Notes under the pieces: generated by a model
Seen by the model: only the letters and a program-made list of their open reading frames with translations
Told to the model about the DNA's origin: nothing
Databases searched by the model: none
Source: Autumnicola lenta
GTDB lineage: Bacteria; Bacteroidota; Bacteroidia; Flavobacteriales; Flavobacteriaceae
NCBI RefSeq assembly: GCF_031846515.1
Contig: NZ_JAVRHO010000018.1
Coordinates: 26,141 to 90,140, forward strand
Length of the DNA stretch: 64,000 nt
Reading direction: 5' to 3'
Translations under genes and position numbers: made by a program
Part shown: in pieces, positions 16,467 to 26,400 of the stretch
How the letters are laid out: each line of letters opens with the position of its first letter
Position numbering within the stretch: the stretch's first letter is position 1

Positions 16467-16997
16467 TTAATGTCTCTCAAGAATCTCCTTAAGATTCTTT
16501 AAACCTTCCTCAATATTTTTTGAAAGTAGCCGGTCCACACCGTAAAATAGGCTGATTATTGTTAATGGAAAGGGTATATACCCTCTTACTCCCCAAACCA
16601 TTTTAGTTTTTTCCGGCTCTAATTCTTTTACACCAATATACGTGAGTGCATTAAGCTTAAAAGGCTTTATAAAAAGTATTTTTGTCTCTATCACCTTGCC
16701 CTGACGTACTTTTACAATTCTTTGAATCCCCTCACCAACTTTGCTGTTACCTTTCCAATAGAAGGAAGCTTCAGGCTTACCATCTATTCCCTTATATTTC
16801 AGACAAGCTTCAGTATCTCTATTAAACCAAGGCATCCATTGAGGCTGCTTACGCAATTGACGTACGACACCGAAGACTTCTTCCCGGGACCTGTTGATAA
16901 CAATCGTTCGACTTAAATCATATTCCTTTTTTGCCCATGCGTGCAGGAAGGCAAAAAAAGTTATGATGGCAATTATTATATAAAAAAATAAGGTCAT
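16467..16997 (-). CDS. Membrane-anchored SRPBCC (polyketide-cyclase-like) protein
   Basis: 176 residues. An N-terminal transmembrane helix (FFYIIIAIITFFAFLHAWA) is followed by an SRPBCC/START-like domain: RTIVINRSREEVFGVVRQL, PQWMPWFNRD, EASFYWKGNSKVGEGIQRI and TKMVWGVRGYIPFPL. Such domains form a helix-grip cavity for hydrophobic ligands. The specific ligand is unknown. It is a single gene, convergent with 15712-16464 with only two bases between stop codons and no terminator between them. Confidence 0.85.
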   Translation of the reverse strand: MTLFFYIIIAIITFFAFLHAWAKKEYDLSRTIVINRSREEVFGVVRQLRKQPQWMPWFNRDTEACLKYKGIDGKPEASFYWKGNSKVGEGIQRIVKVRQGKVIETKILFIKPFKLNALTYIGVKELEPEKTKMVWGVRGYIPFPLTIISLFYGVDRLLSKNIEEGLKNLKEILERH

Positions 16998-17034
16998 CGA
17001 AAACTTTAATAAGTTTGAAAAGTTACTAATAAAT

Positions 17035-17685
17035 TTATGATCTCAGGAAATCTTCTTTTAATTTGTCTGAATTCTTCAGGCTTTTTTCAGCCCATGCCAA
17101 ATGTAAATCAAATTTCTCCTCCTCAGTTAGCTGCCAACTGTAAGAACTTGTTTTTAATCGGGAAATGACGGATTGTAAAATAACGGCCGCAGAAACGGAA
17201 ATATTTAAACTTTCTGTAAATCCGTACATCGGTATCTTCACTGTGGCATCTGCACTTCTAATAAATTCACTTGATAACCCATTTTTCTCTGTACCAAAGA
17301 ACAGAGCGGCAGGTGACGAAATATCAAAATCCTGAAGTAAATCTGCATCTTCATGAGGACTGGTCGCAACAATTCTGTATCCCTTTTTCCGCAACTGAGC
17401 GATGCAGCTATCTGTTGAGTTATACCTATTCACATCTACCCATTTCTGTGCACCCATAGCAATTTCCTTATCGATTCTTCTCGGGTTCCTTTCTTCAATA
17501 ACATGAATATTTTGTACTCCAAAAACATCACAACTTCTTAAAACAGCACTGGTATTATGAAGTTGAGAAACATCCTGGGTGGCAACCGTAAAGTAATTGG
17601 TTCTCTCTGAAAGCACTTTAGCAAATAGCATTCTTCTTCTTGGAGTAAGGAAGTTTAACAGGTGATTTAGTAGTTCTTGAGCCAT
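17035..17685 (-). CDS. trmH: tRNA (guanosine-18)-2'-O-methyltransferase-like SpoU enzyme
   Basis: 216 residues from the ATG at 17685; an in-frame ATG at 17709 adds eight unlikely residues. It belongs to the SpoU/TrmH branch of SPOUT methyltransferases. Motif 1 is TVATQDVSQLHNTSAVLRS (Asn and Arg catalytic), motif 2 ALFFGTEKNGLS and motif 3 IPMYGFTESLNISVSAAV, forming the trefoil-knot SAM site. The C-terminal helix DLHLAWAEKSLK is typical for TrmH, which methylates G18 in the tRNA D-loop. Assignment to TrmH rather than RlmB rests on the short N-terminus and the motif-1 spacing. Confidence 0.85.
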   Translation of the reverse strand: MAQELLNHLLNFLTPRRRMLFAKVLSERTNYFTVATQDVSQLHNTSAVLRSCDVFGVQNIHVIEERNPRRIDKEIAMGAQKWVDVNRYNSTDSCIAQLRKKGYRIVATSPHEDADLLQDFDISSPAALFFGTEKNGLSSEFIRSADATVKIPMYGFTESLNISVSAAVILQSVISRLKTSSYSWQLTEEEKFDLHLAWAEKSLKNSDKLKEDFLRS

Positions 17686-17918
17686 GGGACATAAAATTAA
17701 AAAATACATTTAAATAATTGCTCTCCGGGTAATAATAATTCTTTACGTTAAAACTGGCATTTTTTATAGTCTTTGATCGGGGGAGCAGGATTGTGAATGA
17801 AACCTGCAAAATCTAGTCCTGTCTTTAAGCCAAGAGTACTAAACCTACTGGTGGGAAAAAATATTTGACTATCTTTTGCTATTTAATAATGATCAACCAA
17901 ATTTAGAATAATTATCCA

Positions 17919-18605
17919 ATGAAAAATATTGTTGTTCTAACCGGTGCAGGAATTAGCGCAGAAAGCGGAATTAAAACCTTTCGTGATGCTGACGGACTTT
18001 GGGAAGGGCATGATGTCATGGAAGTAGCCTCTCCTGCCGGATGGCACAATAACATGGAACTGGTACTGGATTTCTACAACAAACGCAGAAAACAACTCCT
18101 GCAAGTAGAGCCCAATGCTGCCCATTATGCTCTGGCTGAACTTCAGGACGTCTTTAATGTGAAAATAATCACACAAAATATTGATGATTTGCACGAACGT
18201 GCAGGAAGTAAGAACGTAACCCACTTGCATGGTGAATTACTGAAGGTAAGAAGTACTTTTGATGAAGATCTTGTAATGGACTGGAAAAAAGATCTCTCTG
18301 TAGGAGACTTTTGTGAACATCATCACCAGCTAAGACCGCACGTTGTCTGGTTTGGGGAAGCTGTACCCATGTTTCTAAAAGCTTCTCAAATCTGTTCTGA
18401 AGCACATATCCTGTTGATAATCGGGACTTCTATGCAAGTCTATCCCGCTGCAGGTCTCATTGATTTTGCTCCGGAAGATATACCAGTCTATTTTATAGAT
18501 CCTAAGCCTAACATATCAAGTTCTGAAAACCTAAATATAATTCCTGAAAAAGCTTCAGTTGGTGTCCCACGCTTAGTAGATGAACTCACTAAAAAGAAAA
18601 GATGA
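17919..18605 (+). CDS. cobB: Sirtuin-family NAD-dependent protein deacylase (CobB-like)
   Basis: 228 residues, class III sirtuin. The NAD-binding motif GAGISAESGIKTFR covers residues 9-22, QNIDDLHERAG starts at 86, and the catalytic His104 lies in HLHGEL. Tyr53 and Arg56 in DFYNKRR are the pair that binds succinyl/malonyl groups in SIRT5 and CobB, so desuccinylase activity is plausible. The small zinc domain is unusual: where SIRT5 has four Cys, only Cys132 is present, followed by three His, before LRPHVVWFGEAVP. The zinc site therefore seems lost or changed. The gene stands alone. Confidence 0.92.
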   Translation: MKNIVVLTGAGISAESGIKTFRDADGLWEGHDVMEVASPAGWHNNMELVLDFYNKRRKQLLQVEPNAAHYALAELQDVFNVKIITQNIDDLHERAGSKNVTHLHGELLKVRSTFDEDLVMDWKKDLSVGDFCEHHHQLRPHVVWFGEAVPMFLKASQICSEAHILLIIGTSMQVYPAAGLIDFAPEDIPVYFIDPKPNISSSENLNIIPEKASVGVPRLVDELTKKKR

Positions 18606-18688
18606 AAACCTGAAAAAATAGCATAAGATGAACTAAAAAAAATTAGAGGAAGCCTTATCTTTACTCCTTTAATTTTTAAACTACTATA

Positions 18689-20026
18689 ATGACAGCGCTT
18701 ACTGCAATTTCCCCTATAGACGGTAGATATCACTCGAAAACCCAGGAACTTTCTGCTTATTTTAGCGAAGAAGCCCTCATAAAATATAGGGTAAAAGTTG
18801 AAGTTGAATATTTCATAGCTTTATGTGAGCTACCACTTCCGCAATTAAAAGCTGTAGAAACTTCTGTATTTCCCAAATTGAGATCTATATATAAATCCTT
18901 TACTACTGAAGATGCCCTCGCCATTAAGGATATAGAAAAAGTTACTAATCACGACGTAAAGGCCGTAGAATATTTTTTAAAAGAAGAGTTTAATAAACTG
19001 GGGCTTGAAGATTCTAAAGAATTTATACACTTTGGCCTCACTTCTCAGGACATAAATAATACGGCAATTCCGCTAAGTATAAAAGATGCTATTGCTGTCG
19101 TTTATATACCCTGTGTCAATGAAGTTCAACAGAAGCTAACTCAATTGGCTCAAGATTGGTCTGCCATTCCACTGTTAGCCCGTACACATGGACAACCCGC
19201 CTCCCCTACCCGTTTGGGTAAGGAAATTGAAGTATACATTACCAGATTGGAAGCACAACTGGATATGTTAAATTCTGTTCCACATGCCGCAAAATTTGGT
19301 GGTGCTACAGGAAATTATAATGCACATCAAGTGGCGTATCCAGAAATTGACTGGAAAGAATTTGGATCTGATTTTGTCAAAAATAAGCTGGGACTTCACC
19401 ATTCTTTCCCAACTACTCAAATAGAGCACTACGACCATATGGCGGCGCTATTTGATGCTTTAAAACGCATAAACACAATTCTTCTGGATTTGGATCGCGA
19501 TATCTGGACTTATGTCTCCATGGACTATTTTAAACAGAAAATCAAGAAAGGGGAAATTGGATCTTCAGCAATGCCGCATAAAGTAAATCCAATTGATTTT
19601 GAAAACAGCGAAGGAAACCTGGGAATAGCCAATGCAATATTTGAACACTTGTCTTCAAAGTTACCTGTGAGCAGATTGCAGCGCGACTTGACAGACAGTA
19701 CGGTCCTAAGGAACGTCGGTGTGCCCATTGGCCACACCTTAATAGCTTTCAAGTCCACGTTAAAAGGACTGAATAAGTTACTGCTAAACGAAGAAAAATT
19801 AAATGCTGATCTCGAAAATAACTGGGCTGTAGTTGCAGAAGCGCTCCAGACCATCTTAAGGAGGGAAGGCTTTAAAAATCCTTATGAAGCATTAAAAGGA
19901 CTCACACGCACCAACGAAAGAATAAACAAAAAGAGTATAGCCGATTTTATTGAAACGTTGGATGTTTCTGAAGATATCAAGAAAGAAATGCGCGTAATAA
20001 CACCACAAAACTATACAGGAATATAA
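18689..20026 (+). CDS. purB: Adenylosuccinate lyase
   Basis: 445 residues of the fumarase/aspartase superfamily. It catalyses two steps in purine synthesis, SAICAR to AICAR and adenylosuccinate to AMP. The start MTALTAISPIDGRYHSKTQ and the signature SSAMPHKVNPIDFENSEGN (flexible catalytic loop) are those of the PurB subgroup. HFGLTSQDINNTAIP and ARTHGQPASPTRLGKE carry active-site His/Thr residues. A strong terminator follows 11 bp after the stop. Confidence 0.97.
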   Translation: MTALTAISPIDGRYHSKTQELSAYFSEEALIKYRVKVEVEYFIALCELPLPQLKAVETSVFPKLRSIYKSFTTEDALAIKDIEKVTNHDVKAVEYFLKEEFNKLGLEDSKEFIHFGLTSQDINNTAIPLSIKDAIAVVYIPCVNEVQQKLTQLAQDWSAIPLLARTHGQPASPTRLGKEIEVYITRLEAQLDMLNSVPHAAKFGGATGNYNAHQVAYPEIDWKEFGSDFVKNKLGLHHSFPTTQIEHYDHMAALFDALKRINTILLDLDRDIWTYVSMDYFKQKIKKGEIGSSAMPHKVNPIDFENSEGNLGIANAIFEHLSSKLPVSRLQRDLTDSTVLRNVGVPIGHTLIAFKSTLKGLNKLLLNEEKLNADLENNWAVVAEALQTILRREGFKNPYEALKGLTRTNERINKKSIADFIETLDVSEDIKKEMRVITPQNYTGI

Positions 20027-20036
20027 AAAACTGGAG

Positions 20037-20071
20037 AATGAGACACAGAAAAATATTTTCTGTGTCTCATT
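20037..20071. terminator. Bidirectional hairpin terminator between purB and the heme oxygenase
   Basis: A perfect 16-bp inverted repeat (left arm 20037-20052, right arm 20056-20071) with loop ATA. The arm core is TGAGACACAGAAAA, giving a T-rich 3' arm on both strands. It lies 11 bp from the purB stop and 13 bp from the convergent heme oxygenase stop. Confidence 0.85.
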
Positions 20072-20083
20072 TGCAATAGTTCT

Positions 20084-20641
20084 TTATGAGTTCAGAAACT
20101 GCTGCCTAAAAACCTGACCGAAAAATTCAAAAGTTTCTTTTGCTTTGTTTATAGCCGAGGTCTTTTCTTCTTCAGTAAAAGTTTTGGATTCAATAAGTTT
20201 CTTAAATTTATTCCAGGATTTTAAACTATCACGTTTTCCATTGAAAAAATGGTGGTTTTCTATAGACGACAATTTTTTGCAGTGTTTTAAGTTCCGGGAG
20301 ATGAGCATTCCTCCCATAGCCGAACCTTCGACAACATAAGCCGCTCCAAATGCTTCCGCTTCAGAATTACAAAAAAAATCGCTTCCGGAAAATAAGGGAA
20401 TTTCAGCAGGAACGTTTAGCTGATCCAGGTCTTTTTCCAGTTCCTTATATTTACTTGGTTCGTAATTCACAAGTTGCGCAGAAATTTCCTTTTCTGAAAT
20501 AGCATAGGCAACATAATTCTGAAAAAGCAGATTTTTATATTGCGTTATAGAAATACTGTGGTCCATTATTTTACCGGCAGCATTTTCCTCTTCTATTTCC
20601 CTGTGTAATTCAGCAGTAGAATCTCGTAACTCACTTAGCAT
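20084..20641 (-). CDS. bphO: Biliverdin-producing heme oxygenase (BphO-like)
   Basis: 185 residues of the heme-oxygenase family. The proximal heme ligand is His13 in AELHREIE, and the distal helix is GAAYVVEGSAMGGM (flexible Gly-rich segment near residues 100-112). It opens heme to biliverdin, CO and iron. It is the last gene of the phytochrome operon and overlaps the response regulator by 11 bp (ATG inside GAGATGCTAAGTGA), implying translational coupling. Its likely job is to supply the biliverdin chromophore for the bacteriophytochrome two genes upstream. Confidence 0.92.
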   Translation of the reverse strand: MLSELRDSTAELHREIEEENAAGKIMDHSISITQYKNLLFQNYVAYAISEKEISAQLVNYEPSKYKELEKDLDQLNVPAEIPLFSGSDFFCNSEAEAFGAAYVVEGSAMGGMLISRNLKHCKKLSSIENHHFFNGKRDSLKSWNKFKKLIESKTFTEEEKTSAINKAKETFEFFGQVFRQQFLNS

Positions 20642-21188
20642 CTCGTTCTAATTTAATTTGGTCAATATTCTTTCTTATTTTTGCTAAGTAGTCTCGTTGT
20701 TCTTCACTATCGGCTTCAAAATGGTCCAGGTAACGATATATTTGATTTACGGCAATTTTATTCTGCCTTATTTTTTCCCTTAATTCCACCTTCTCGATCA
20801 TATTAAAGACTACCTGTTTAAGCAGCGGCTTTAATTTTTCGCCAATAACCCGCATGTTTTTTTTGAGAACAAAACCCGAAGCTCCCGTAAGTATGGTATT
20901 CGCAGCCAGCTCGTCATCATCAATGGTTCCCGTTACAAAAATGAACGGCATATCTGCATCAAAATCCTTAACCAGCCTAAGCACATCCAATCCGGTACAG
21001 GCAGGCAGATTATAATCTGATAGAATCACATCTGGTGCAAAATTTTGAAGAAGCACACTCACCTCCTCAAGGTTGTCTGTAACTTTAATTTCGGGGTTCT
21101 CCACAATTTTGCCAATGTGATAACTAATAAGGTCAGCATCAGTCTTTAAATCTTCAACCAGTAATATTCGTAAAGCTGTTTTTATCAT
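20631..21188 (-). CDS. Stand-alone response regulator of the phytochrome operon
   Basis: 185 residues. The CheY-like receiver (about 6-130) has Asp13 in LLVED, the phosphoacceptor Asp58 in VILSDYNLPACTGLDVL, Thr in IFVTGT and Lys in FVLKKN. It lacks a DNA-binding or enzymatic output domain. The last about 50 residues are charged and helical (VELREKIRQNKIAVNQIYRY onward), perhaps a dimerisation or docking helix. Phytochrome-linked receivers of this kind usually take phosphate from the phytochrome kinase. It lies 45 bp after the phytochrome gene and overlaps bphO. Confidence 0.9.
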   Translation of the reverse strand: MIKTALRILLVEDLKTDADLISYHIGKIVENPEIKVTDNLEEVSVLLQNFAPDVILSDYNLPACTGLDVLRLVKDFDADMPFIFVTGTIDDDELAANTILTGASGFVLKKNMRVIGEKLKPLLKQVVFNMIEKVELREKIRQNKIAVNQIYRYLDHFEADSEEQRDYLAKIRKNIDQIKLERDAK

Positions 21189-21233
21189 TGTCAGAAATTC
21201 CGCTAAAATTAATTAAAAAAATGCCAGGAGCCG

Positions 21234-23456
21234 TTATTCCTCTGTTATAGTGAAGAAAAAAGTAGTACCCCCTCCTGGTTTGCTTTCCACCCAAATTCTT
21301 CCTTTATGCTTCTCGACCACTCTTTTTGCAATGGCAAGACCCACTCCAGAACCTGTATATTTATCTCCGGCAAGCCGGGAAAAGACTTCAAAGACTTTAT
21401 CAGCTTGTGAGGGATCAAAACCAATGCCATTGTCCTTAACAAAATATACCGTTTCTAAATCTCCCGCCATTGAATCGATTTCTATAAGCGGCTTTTCCTT
21501 TTCTGAAGAATATTTTAAAGCATTATCGATTAAGTTATTTATTAATTGCGAAATCATCCTTTTGTCTGCATCGATAATTGGCAAATTTCGACCCACACTT
21601 ATTTCTGCATGAGGAAACCGATTTTCCGATTTTTTTTCAAGTTTAATTTCCTCCACCATCTCCTTTAATGAAAATTTTCGCTTCGCCATCTGCATCTGCC
21701 CCACTTTGGAATACGAAAGGATGTCTTCTATTAGCACATCCATTCTTTCCACAGACTTCAGGATTGTATCTAAAGCATTTTTACCAAAGTCATCTAATTT
21801 TAATGCGTAATCTTCTGAAAGAATACTTGCAAAACCTTCTATTCCCCGCAAAGGTCCTCGCAAATCATGGGAAACACTATAACTAAAGGTTTTAAGCTCC
21901 TGATTTGCTTCAGAAAGATTTTTATTGAGCTCTTCAATGGTTTCCTTTTGTTTTTTTACGAGAACATGGGTAATGCTGTCCTGTAAGGCTATTGCTGCCT
22001 CTATATCATATTTTTCCCATTTCCCGGCCACTCCTGATACTTTCTCTGTCCACCGCTCAAAAGATTTTCTGGGACTTAAGTATTCTATTCCATCTTTAAA
22101 GACACCTTTTTTTTCAGGATTACCGCCCCAATTTACTGTACTGGAAGTCTGAGGTCTAAACCACAATAAAAATTCTTCCCTTTCCTCTCCAATTCGCACG
22201 CTTAATAAACCCGAAGCTCGTTCTACAAATTCTTTAGCAGGCGCGTAATGTCTCGACAGGTTTTTAGTTTGAAAAAGTCTTTCTTTCTTACCACTCAAAA
22301 AATCAAAAATGAGAGAAAAGATCTCATGTTCGCCGGGAGTTTTACCTACAAGACATAATTTTCCGTTAGAGTAAATAGCACCACCTTCACAATCAACAAT
22401 ATCTGTGAAGCGGGAAGTATTAGCTGTTATTGCTTCTATAAAATCAGAATTTGCAGTCATATATGAAACCAATTCTTTTCTAATTTCTTCAGATTTTGTA
22501 ATGTTCCTTAGAAAAGTATTAGAGGTTTTGAGTGCCAGTTTATTAGAAAATACCTGGGTAAGGAATTTACAGGATTGTCGTTGATGATAATTGACAAATT
22601 TTGGGCTATAATGATGGCAAGCCAAAAGCCCCCAAAGCTTACCATTTAAAATGATTGCAGCAGTAAGGGAAGCGCCTACTTTCATGTTTTTTAGGTACTC
22701 GATATGAATAGGAGATACCCCACGCAACTCAGATTTGGAAATATCCAGTGGTTTATTAGTAAGTGGTGAGATCGCCGGCTGAATTTCAGAAGCTTTATAA
22801 TTAACATCAGCAATAATCCGCACGCCCTGCTTAAGAAATATTTCCCGAGCCGGTTTTGGAATATCTGTAGCCGGGTAATGTAGTCCCAGCCAGCTTTCCA
22901 GTTCCTGCTCACGGACCTCTGCCACTACTTCTCCATTCCAGTCTTCATCGAATTGATACATCATTACACGATCATAGCCGAATAAATACTTAACAAGCGA
23001 AACAGCTTGCTCACACATCTCTTCTATAGAATTGGTCTTATCAATTTCATTAAGAATTTTGGTGAGCTGATCCTGAAATAAAACCGGATCTATAGAATCG
23101 CCGTATGGTTCGATATCCAGCACAAGATGATCTCCGGAAAGATGCGGAATCATAAAAAACCGGTGACCATATAAAGATATTTCCTCTGGAAGGAGCACAT
23201 TTTCTTCCGAGATATTTTTCTTCAACTTCTCCACTATTTCTGAAGGCAATACTACAGAAAGTGGTTGTGAAAGAATATTATGAAGCTCAACATTCAGGAT
23301 ATCCTGAACGTTGGCGCTGCATTGAATAACTTTAAAATTTATTTTGTTACATATCAATATCACACCATGTGCCTGGGACTTAGGAATGCTATGAATAGGT
23401 TCGCGATCACAATTGGTAAGGTTCACTTTCCCTGAGACATCTGTGCCTACAGCCAT
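21234..23456 (-). CDS. bphP: Bacteriophytochrome histidine kinase
   Basis: 740 residues. Order: PAS (about 15-115), GAF (about 135-300), PHY (about 310-480), HisKA and HATPase. Cys16 in LTNCDREPIHSIP is at the position that binds biliverdin in bacterial phytochromes. The GAF pocket has LGLHYPATDIPKPAR, where PATDIP replaces the common PASDIP, and CHHYSPKFVNYHQR. His530 in SVSHDLRGPL is the phosphorylation site. NLIDNALKYSS and KDNGIGFDPSQ mark the ATPase. It should sense red/far-red light in the cytoplasm. It starts 4 bp after the CheB-CheR kinase gene. Confidence 0.95.
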   Translation of the reverse strand: MAVGTDVSGKVNLTNCDREPIHSIPKSQAHGVILICNKINFKVIQCSANVQDILNVELHNILSQPLSVVLPSEIVEKLKKNISEENVLLPEEISLYGHRFFMIPHLSGDHLVLDIEPYGDSIDPVLFQDQLTKILNEIDKTNSIEEMCEQAVSLVKYLFGYDRVMMYQFDEDWNGEVVAEVREQELESWLGLHYPATDIPKPAREIFLKQGVRIIADVNYKASEIQPAISPLTNKPLDISKSELRGVSPIHIEYLKNMKVGASLTAAIILNGKLWGLLACHHYSPKFVNYHQRQSCKFLTQVFSNKLALKTSNTFLRNITKSEEIRKELVSYMTANSDFIEAITANTSRFTDIVDCEGGAIYSNGKLCLVGKTPGEHEIFSLIFDFLSGKKERLFQTKNLSRHYAPAKEFVERASGLLSVRIGEEREEFLLWFRPQTSSTVNWGGNPEKKGVFKDGIEYLSPRKSFERWTEKVSGVAGKWEKYDIEAAIALQDSITHVLVKKQKETIEELNKNLSEANQELKTFSYSVSHDLRGPLRGIEGFASILSEDYALKLDDFGKNALDTILKSVERMDVLIEDILSYSKVGQMQMAKRKFSLKEMVEEIKLEKKSENRFPHAEISVGRNLPIIDADKRMISQLINNLIDNALKYSSEKEKPLIEIDSMAGDLETVYFVKDNGIGFDPSQADKVFEVFSRLAGDKYTGSGVGLAIAKRVVEKHKGRIWVESKPGGGTTFFFTITEE

Positions 23457-23459
23457 AAA

Positions 23460-26400
23460 TTATTTTCTTTTAATTTTGAAGTAGAATGTACTTCCTACTC
23501 CAGGTTGTGAATCGAGCCAAAGTGTACCTTCATGTAACAGAACTATTTTTTCTACATGAGCCAGTCCTACTCCCGTACCTTCGTATATTTCCTCAGTAGG
23601 GACTCGATTAAAAATGGTAAAAATTCCTTTCTGGTCTTCTTCAGAAATACCAATACCGTTATCCATTACAGAAAAGACCCAGAATTCTCCCTCCTGGTAT
23701 GCGGAAATTCTTATTTCGGGATCACGATCCTTTGCTTTATATTTTAAAGCATTACTTAATAAATTCTGAAAAAGCAGCCGTAATTCCACCTCATAAGCTT
23801 TTATTTTAGGTAAAGAACCCACATGAACTTTCGCTCGTGTATCGCGTATTCTCTTTCCTAAATCATACTTTACAACCTCAACTACTTCCTTGGTATTTAC
23901 CAGCGTCTTCTTGGTATTTCTACCTATCCTGGAGTGATCTAACAGTGCCTTAATCTGGTTAGCCAACCTATTCGAAGCTTCATCAATATAAGAAAGATAT
24001 TCCCTGCCCTTATCATCAAGTTTTGAAGCATAGATTTTTCCTAAGATATCACTACCAAATTTGATTGTGGAAAGAGGTTCCTGCAAATCGTGGGAACAAA
24101 TAGAAACAAATTGTTCCAGATCCCTGTTTGCTCTTACCAGATCTGCCTTTTGTTCTTTAAGCTCTTCCTGGGCGCGTTTTAAATCAGAAATATCTACACA
24201 CGTGAATCTGTGGGTAATGCCATTACCATCTCCGTCTACTTCTAAAGTAGCATTCATAATGACAGGAATAACATTGCCGGATTTAGTAACCATTTCCTGC
24301 TCAATATTTTTTAACTCTCCTTCCCTTCTAAAAATTTTATTTAATCTTAATGCCTCCACCTGATACTCATTATCATAAAACTCAAAGAATTGTTTCCCGA
24401 TTACTTCAGATTTAGAGGAATAACCCATTCTCTCTATTGCTTCTGTGTTACATTGTACAACCTCAGCGGTATTTGGATCTATACTGAAATGCATTACAGG
24501 ATCCTCTTCATAAAATGCCTTAAATCTTTTCTCACTCGCAATTAATTTTCCGCGGGATTTTTCCAGCATTTCAATATCTATAAAAGTAATAACAACCCCG
24601 CTGATTCTTCCTTCAGTATTGCGGTATGGTGAAATTCTTCTTAAATAAGGTTTCCCTTCTTTTGAAAGGATTTGCTTCTCCAGCGTTTTCCCGCTTTTAA
24701 GTACCCTCTTGCAACGTTCAATAAGATTTGCTTTACCAATACTACCGACAAAATGCTCTATAGGTCTGCCTACATCGGAATTAAGAAAGCTGAAATGTTC
24801 TTTAATTGAAGGCGTGAATTTTCTTATTCTTAACTCGTCGTCGAGAAATATAGTGCCTATCTGGGTGCTCTCCAGAAGGTTATTCATGTCTGCATTTAAC
24901 GCTGCCAAATCATCCATTTTCTGAACGTTTTCCGCATTTACAGTATTTATCTCTTCATTAACACTCTGTAACTCTTCATTTGTACTTTGCAACTCCTCGT
25001 TAGAGGCCAGCAACTCTTCATTAGCTGACTGTAATTCTTCATTGCTCCTTTCGATTTCCTCTAAAGAATGCTGCAGGTCATCTTTTGTTTTTTTCAGCTC
25101 ATCTTCCAGCTCCGCAATTTGTCTTTCTGTTCTATTGCTAACGGTTACCTTTTCTACCTCCTTTATTTTTGAATGATCAACATCCTTTTCAATAAAAGTA
25201 AGTACAAAATTTACCTCATCATCCAATTGTTCCTGTACAAAAGGTTTTACGATTAAATCAAGGGATTTTGTTTCCTCATGGTGTTTATATATAGCATCGC
25301 GATAAATTGCTTTAGCATTCGATTCTCTTGCCTCTCTAATTGTAGAAAGAAGGATATGTTTAAGATCTGTACCAATCATATCCAAAAGGTTAATAGAAAA
25401 ACCACTGACCGGAAGATTGGCATACTTTCTAAATTCTCCTATTCCCTGGAGAATATTGTATTCAGAATCTATAAAAACACTTGCTCCACCAAACTGTTCC
25501 AGAATGGCTTGATTAAGCTCGTTTATGTATTTATTTTTCGCACTGTTACCTGACGAAGTACTGTGTCTTCGATTTTTCTTAAGTTTTGCTTTATTGTATG
25601 CTTTGGCTGTCGAGGAGCGAAGGGTTTCGACCTGAATCCTGGTACGCGGTTTAATATTACGATAAACCTTCCATTTACGGCTGACGTCTTCAAAGTACTC
25701 ACGATGGCTCTCTATACTCTCACTTGTGCCCAAAACCAGATAACCATCTTCTTTCAGTCCGTAGTGTAAAACATTTAAGGCTTTTTCCTGAATAGATGGC
25801 TGAAAATAAATAAGAAGATTTCGGCACAACACAAGATCCATTCTGCTGAAAGGCGGATTTTTTATCACATTGTGTTTTGAGAAAATTACCATCCTACGAA
25901 TTCTCTCCACAACCTGATACCCCTGCGTCCTGCTTACCAGGTACTTCTGCACCAGATTAGGTGCTATATCTGCAATAATACTTTCGGGATAAACACCTCT
26001 ACTCCCTATTTCGAGATGCTTCTCTGCAATATCTGTAGCAAAAATTTTTATTTCAACATTTTTATTCTGCCTTTCAAGTTCCTCACTTAAAAGCATCCCC
26101 AGAGTATATGCTTCCTCTCCTGTACTACAAGCTACATCCCATATTTTTAGAACATCCCCGTCTTTCTTTTTGCTCAAAATACCTGGAATAATTTCGTCTT
26201 CCATTATTTCCCATACCTTGGCATCTCTAAAGAATTTTGTAACGCCAATAAGGAATTCTCTGTATAAGAAATCTACCTCCTCGGGATTAGATTTTAATAT
26301 GTCATAGTACTCTTCCAAAGAACTGCACCTGCAAACATTAATACGTCTCGCTATTCTTCTGGCCAGAGTAGAATATTTATATTCACTAAAATCCAGCTGT

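Noticed and set aside
17760..17900. Possible small RNA before the sirtuin gene
   Set aside because: Only weak pairing (CAGG/CCTG) and no promoter-terminator pair could be found.
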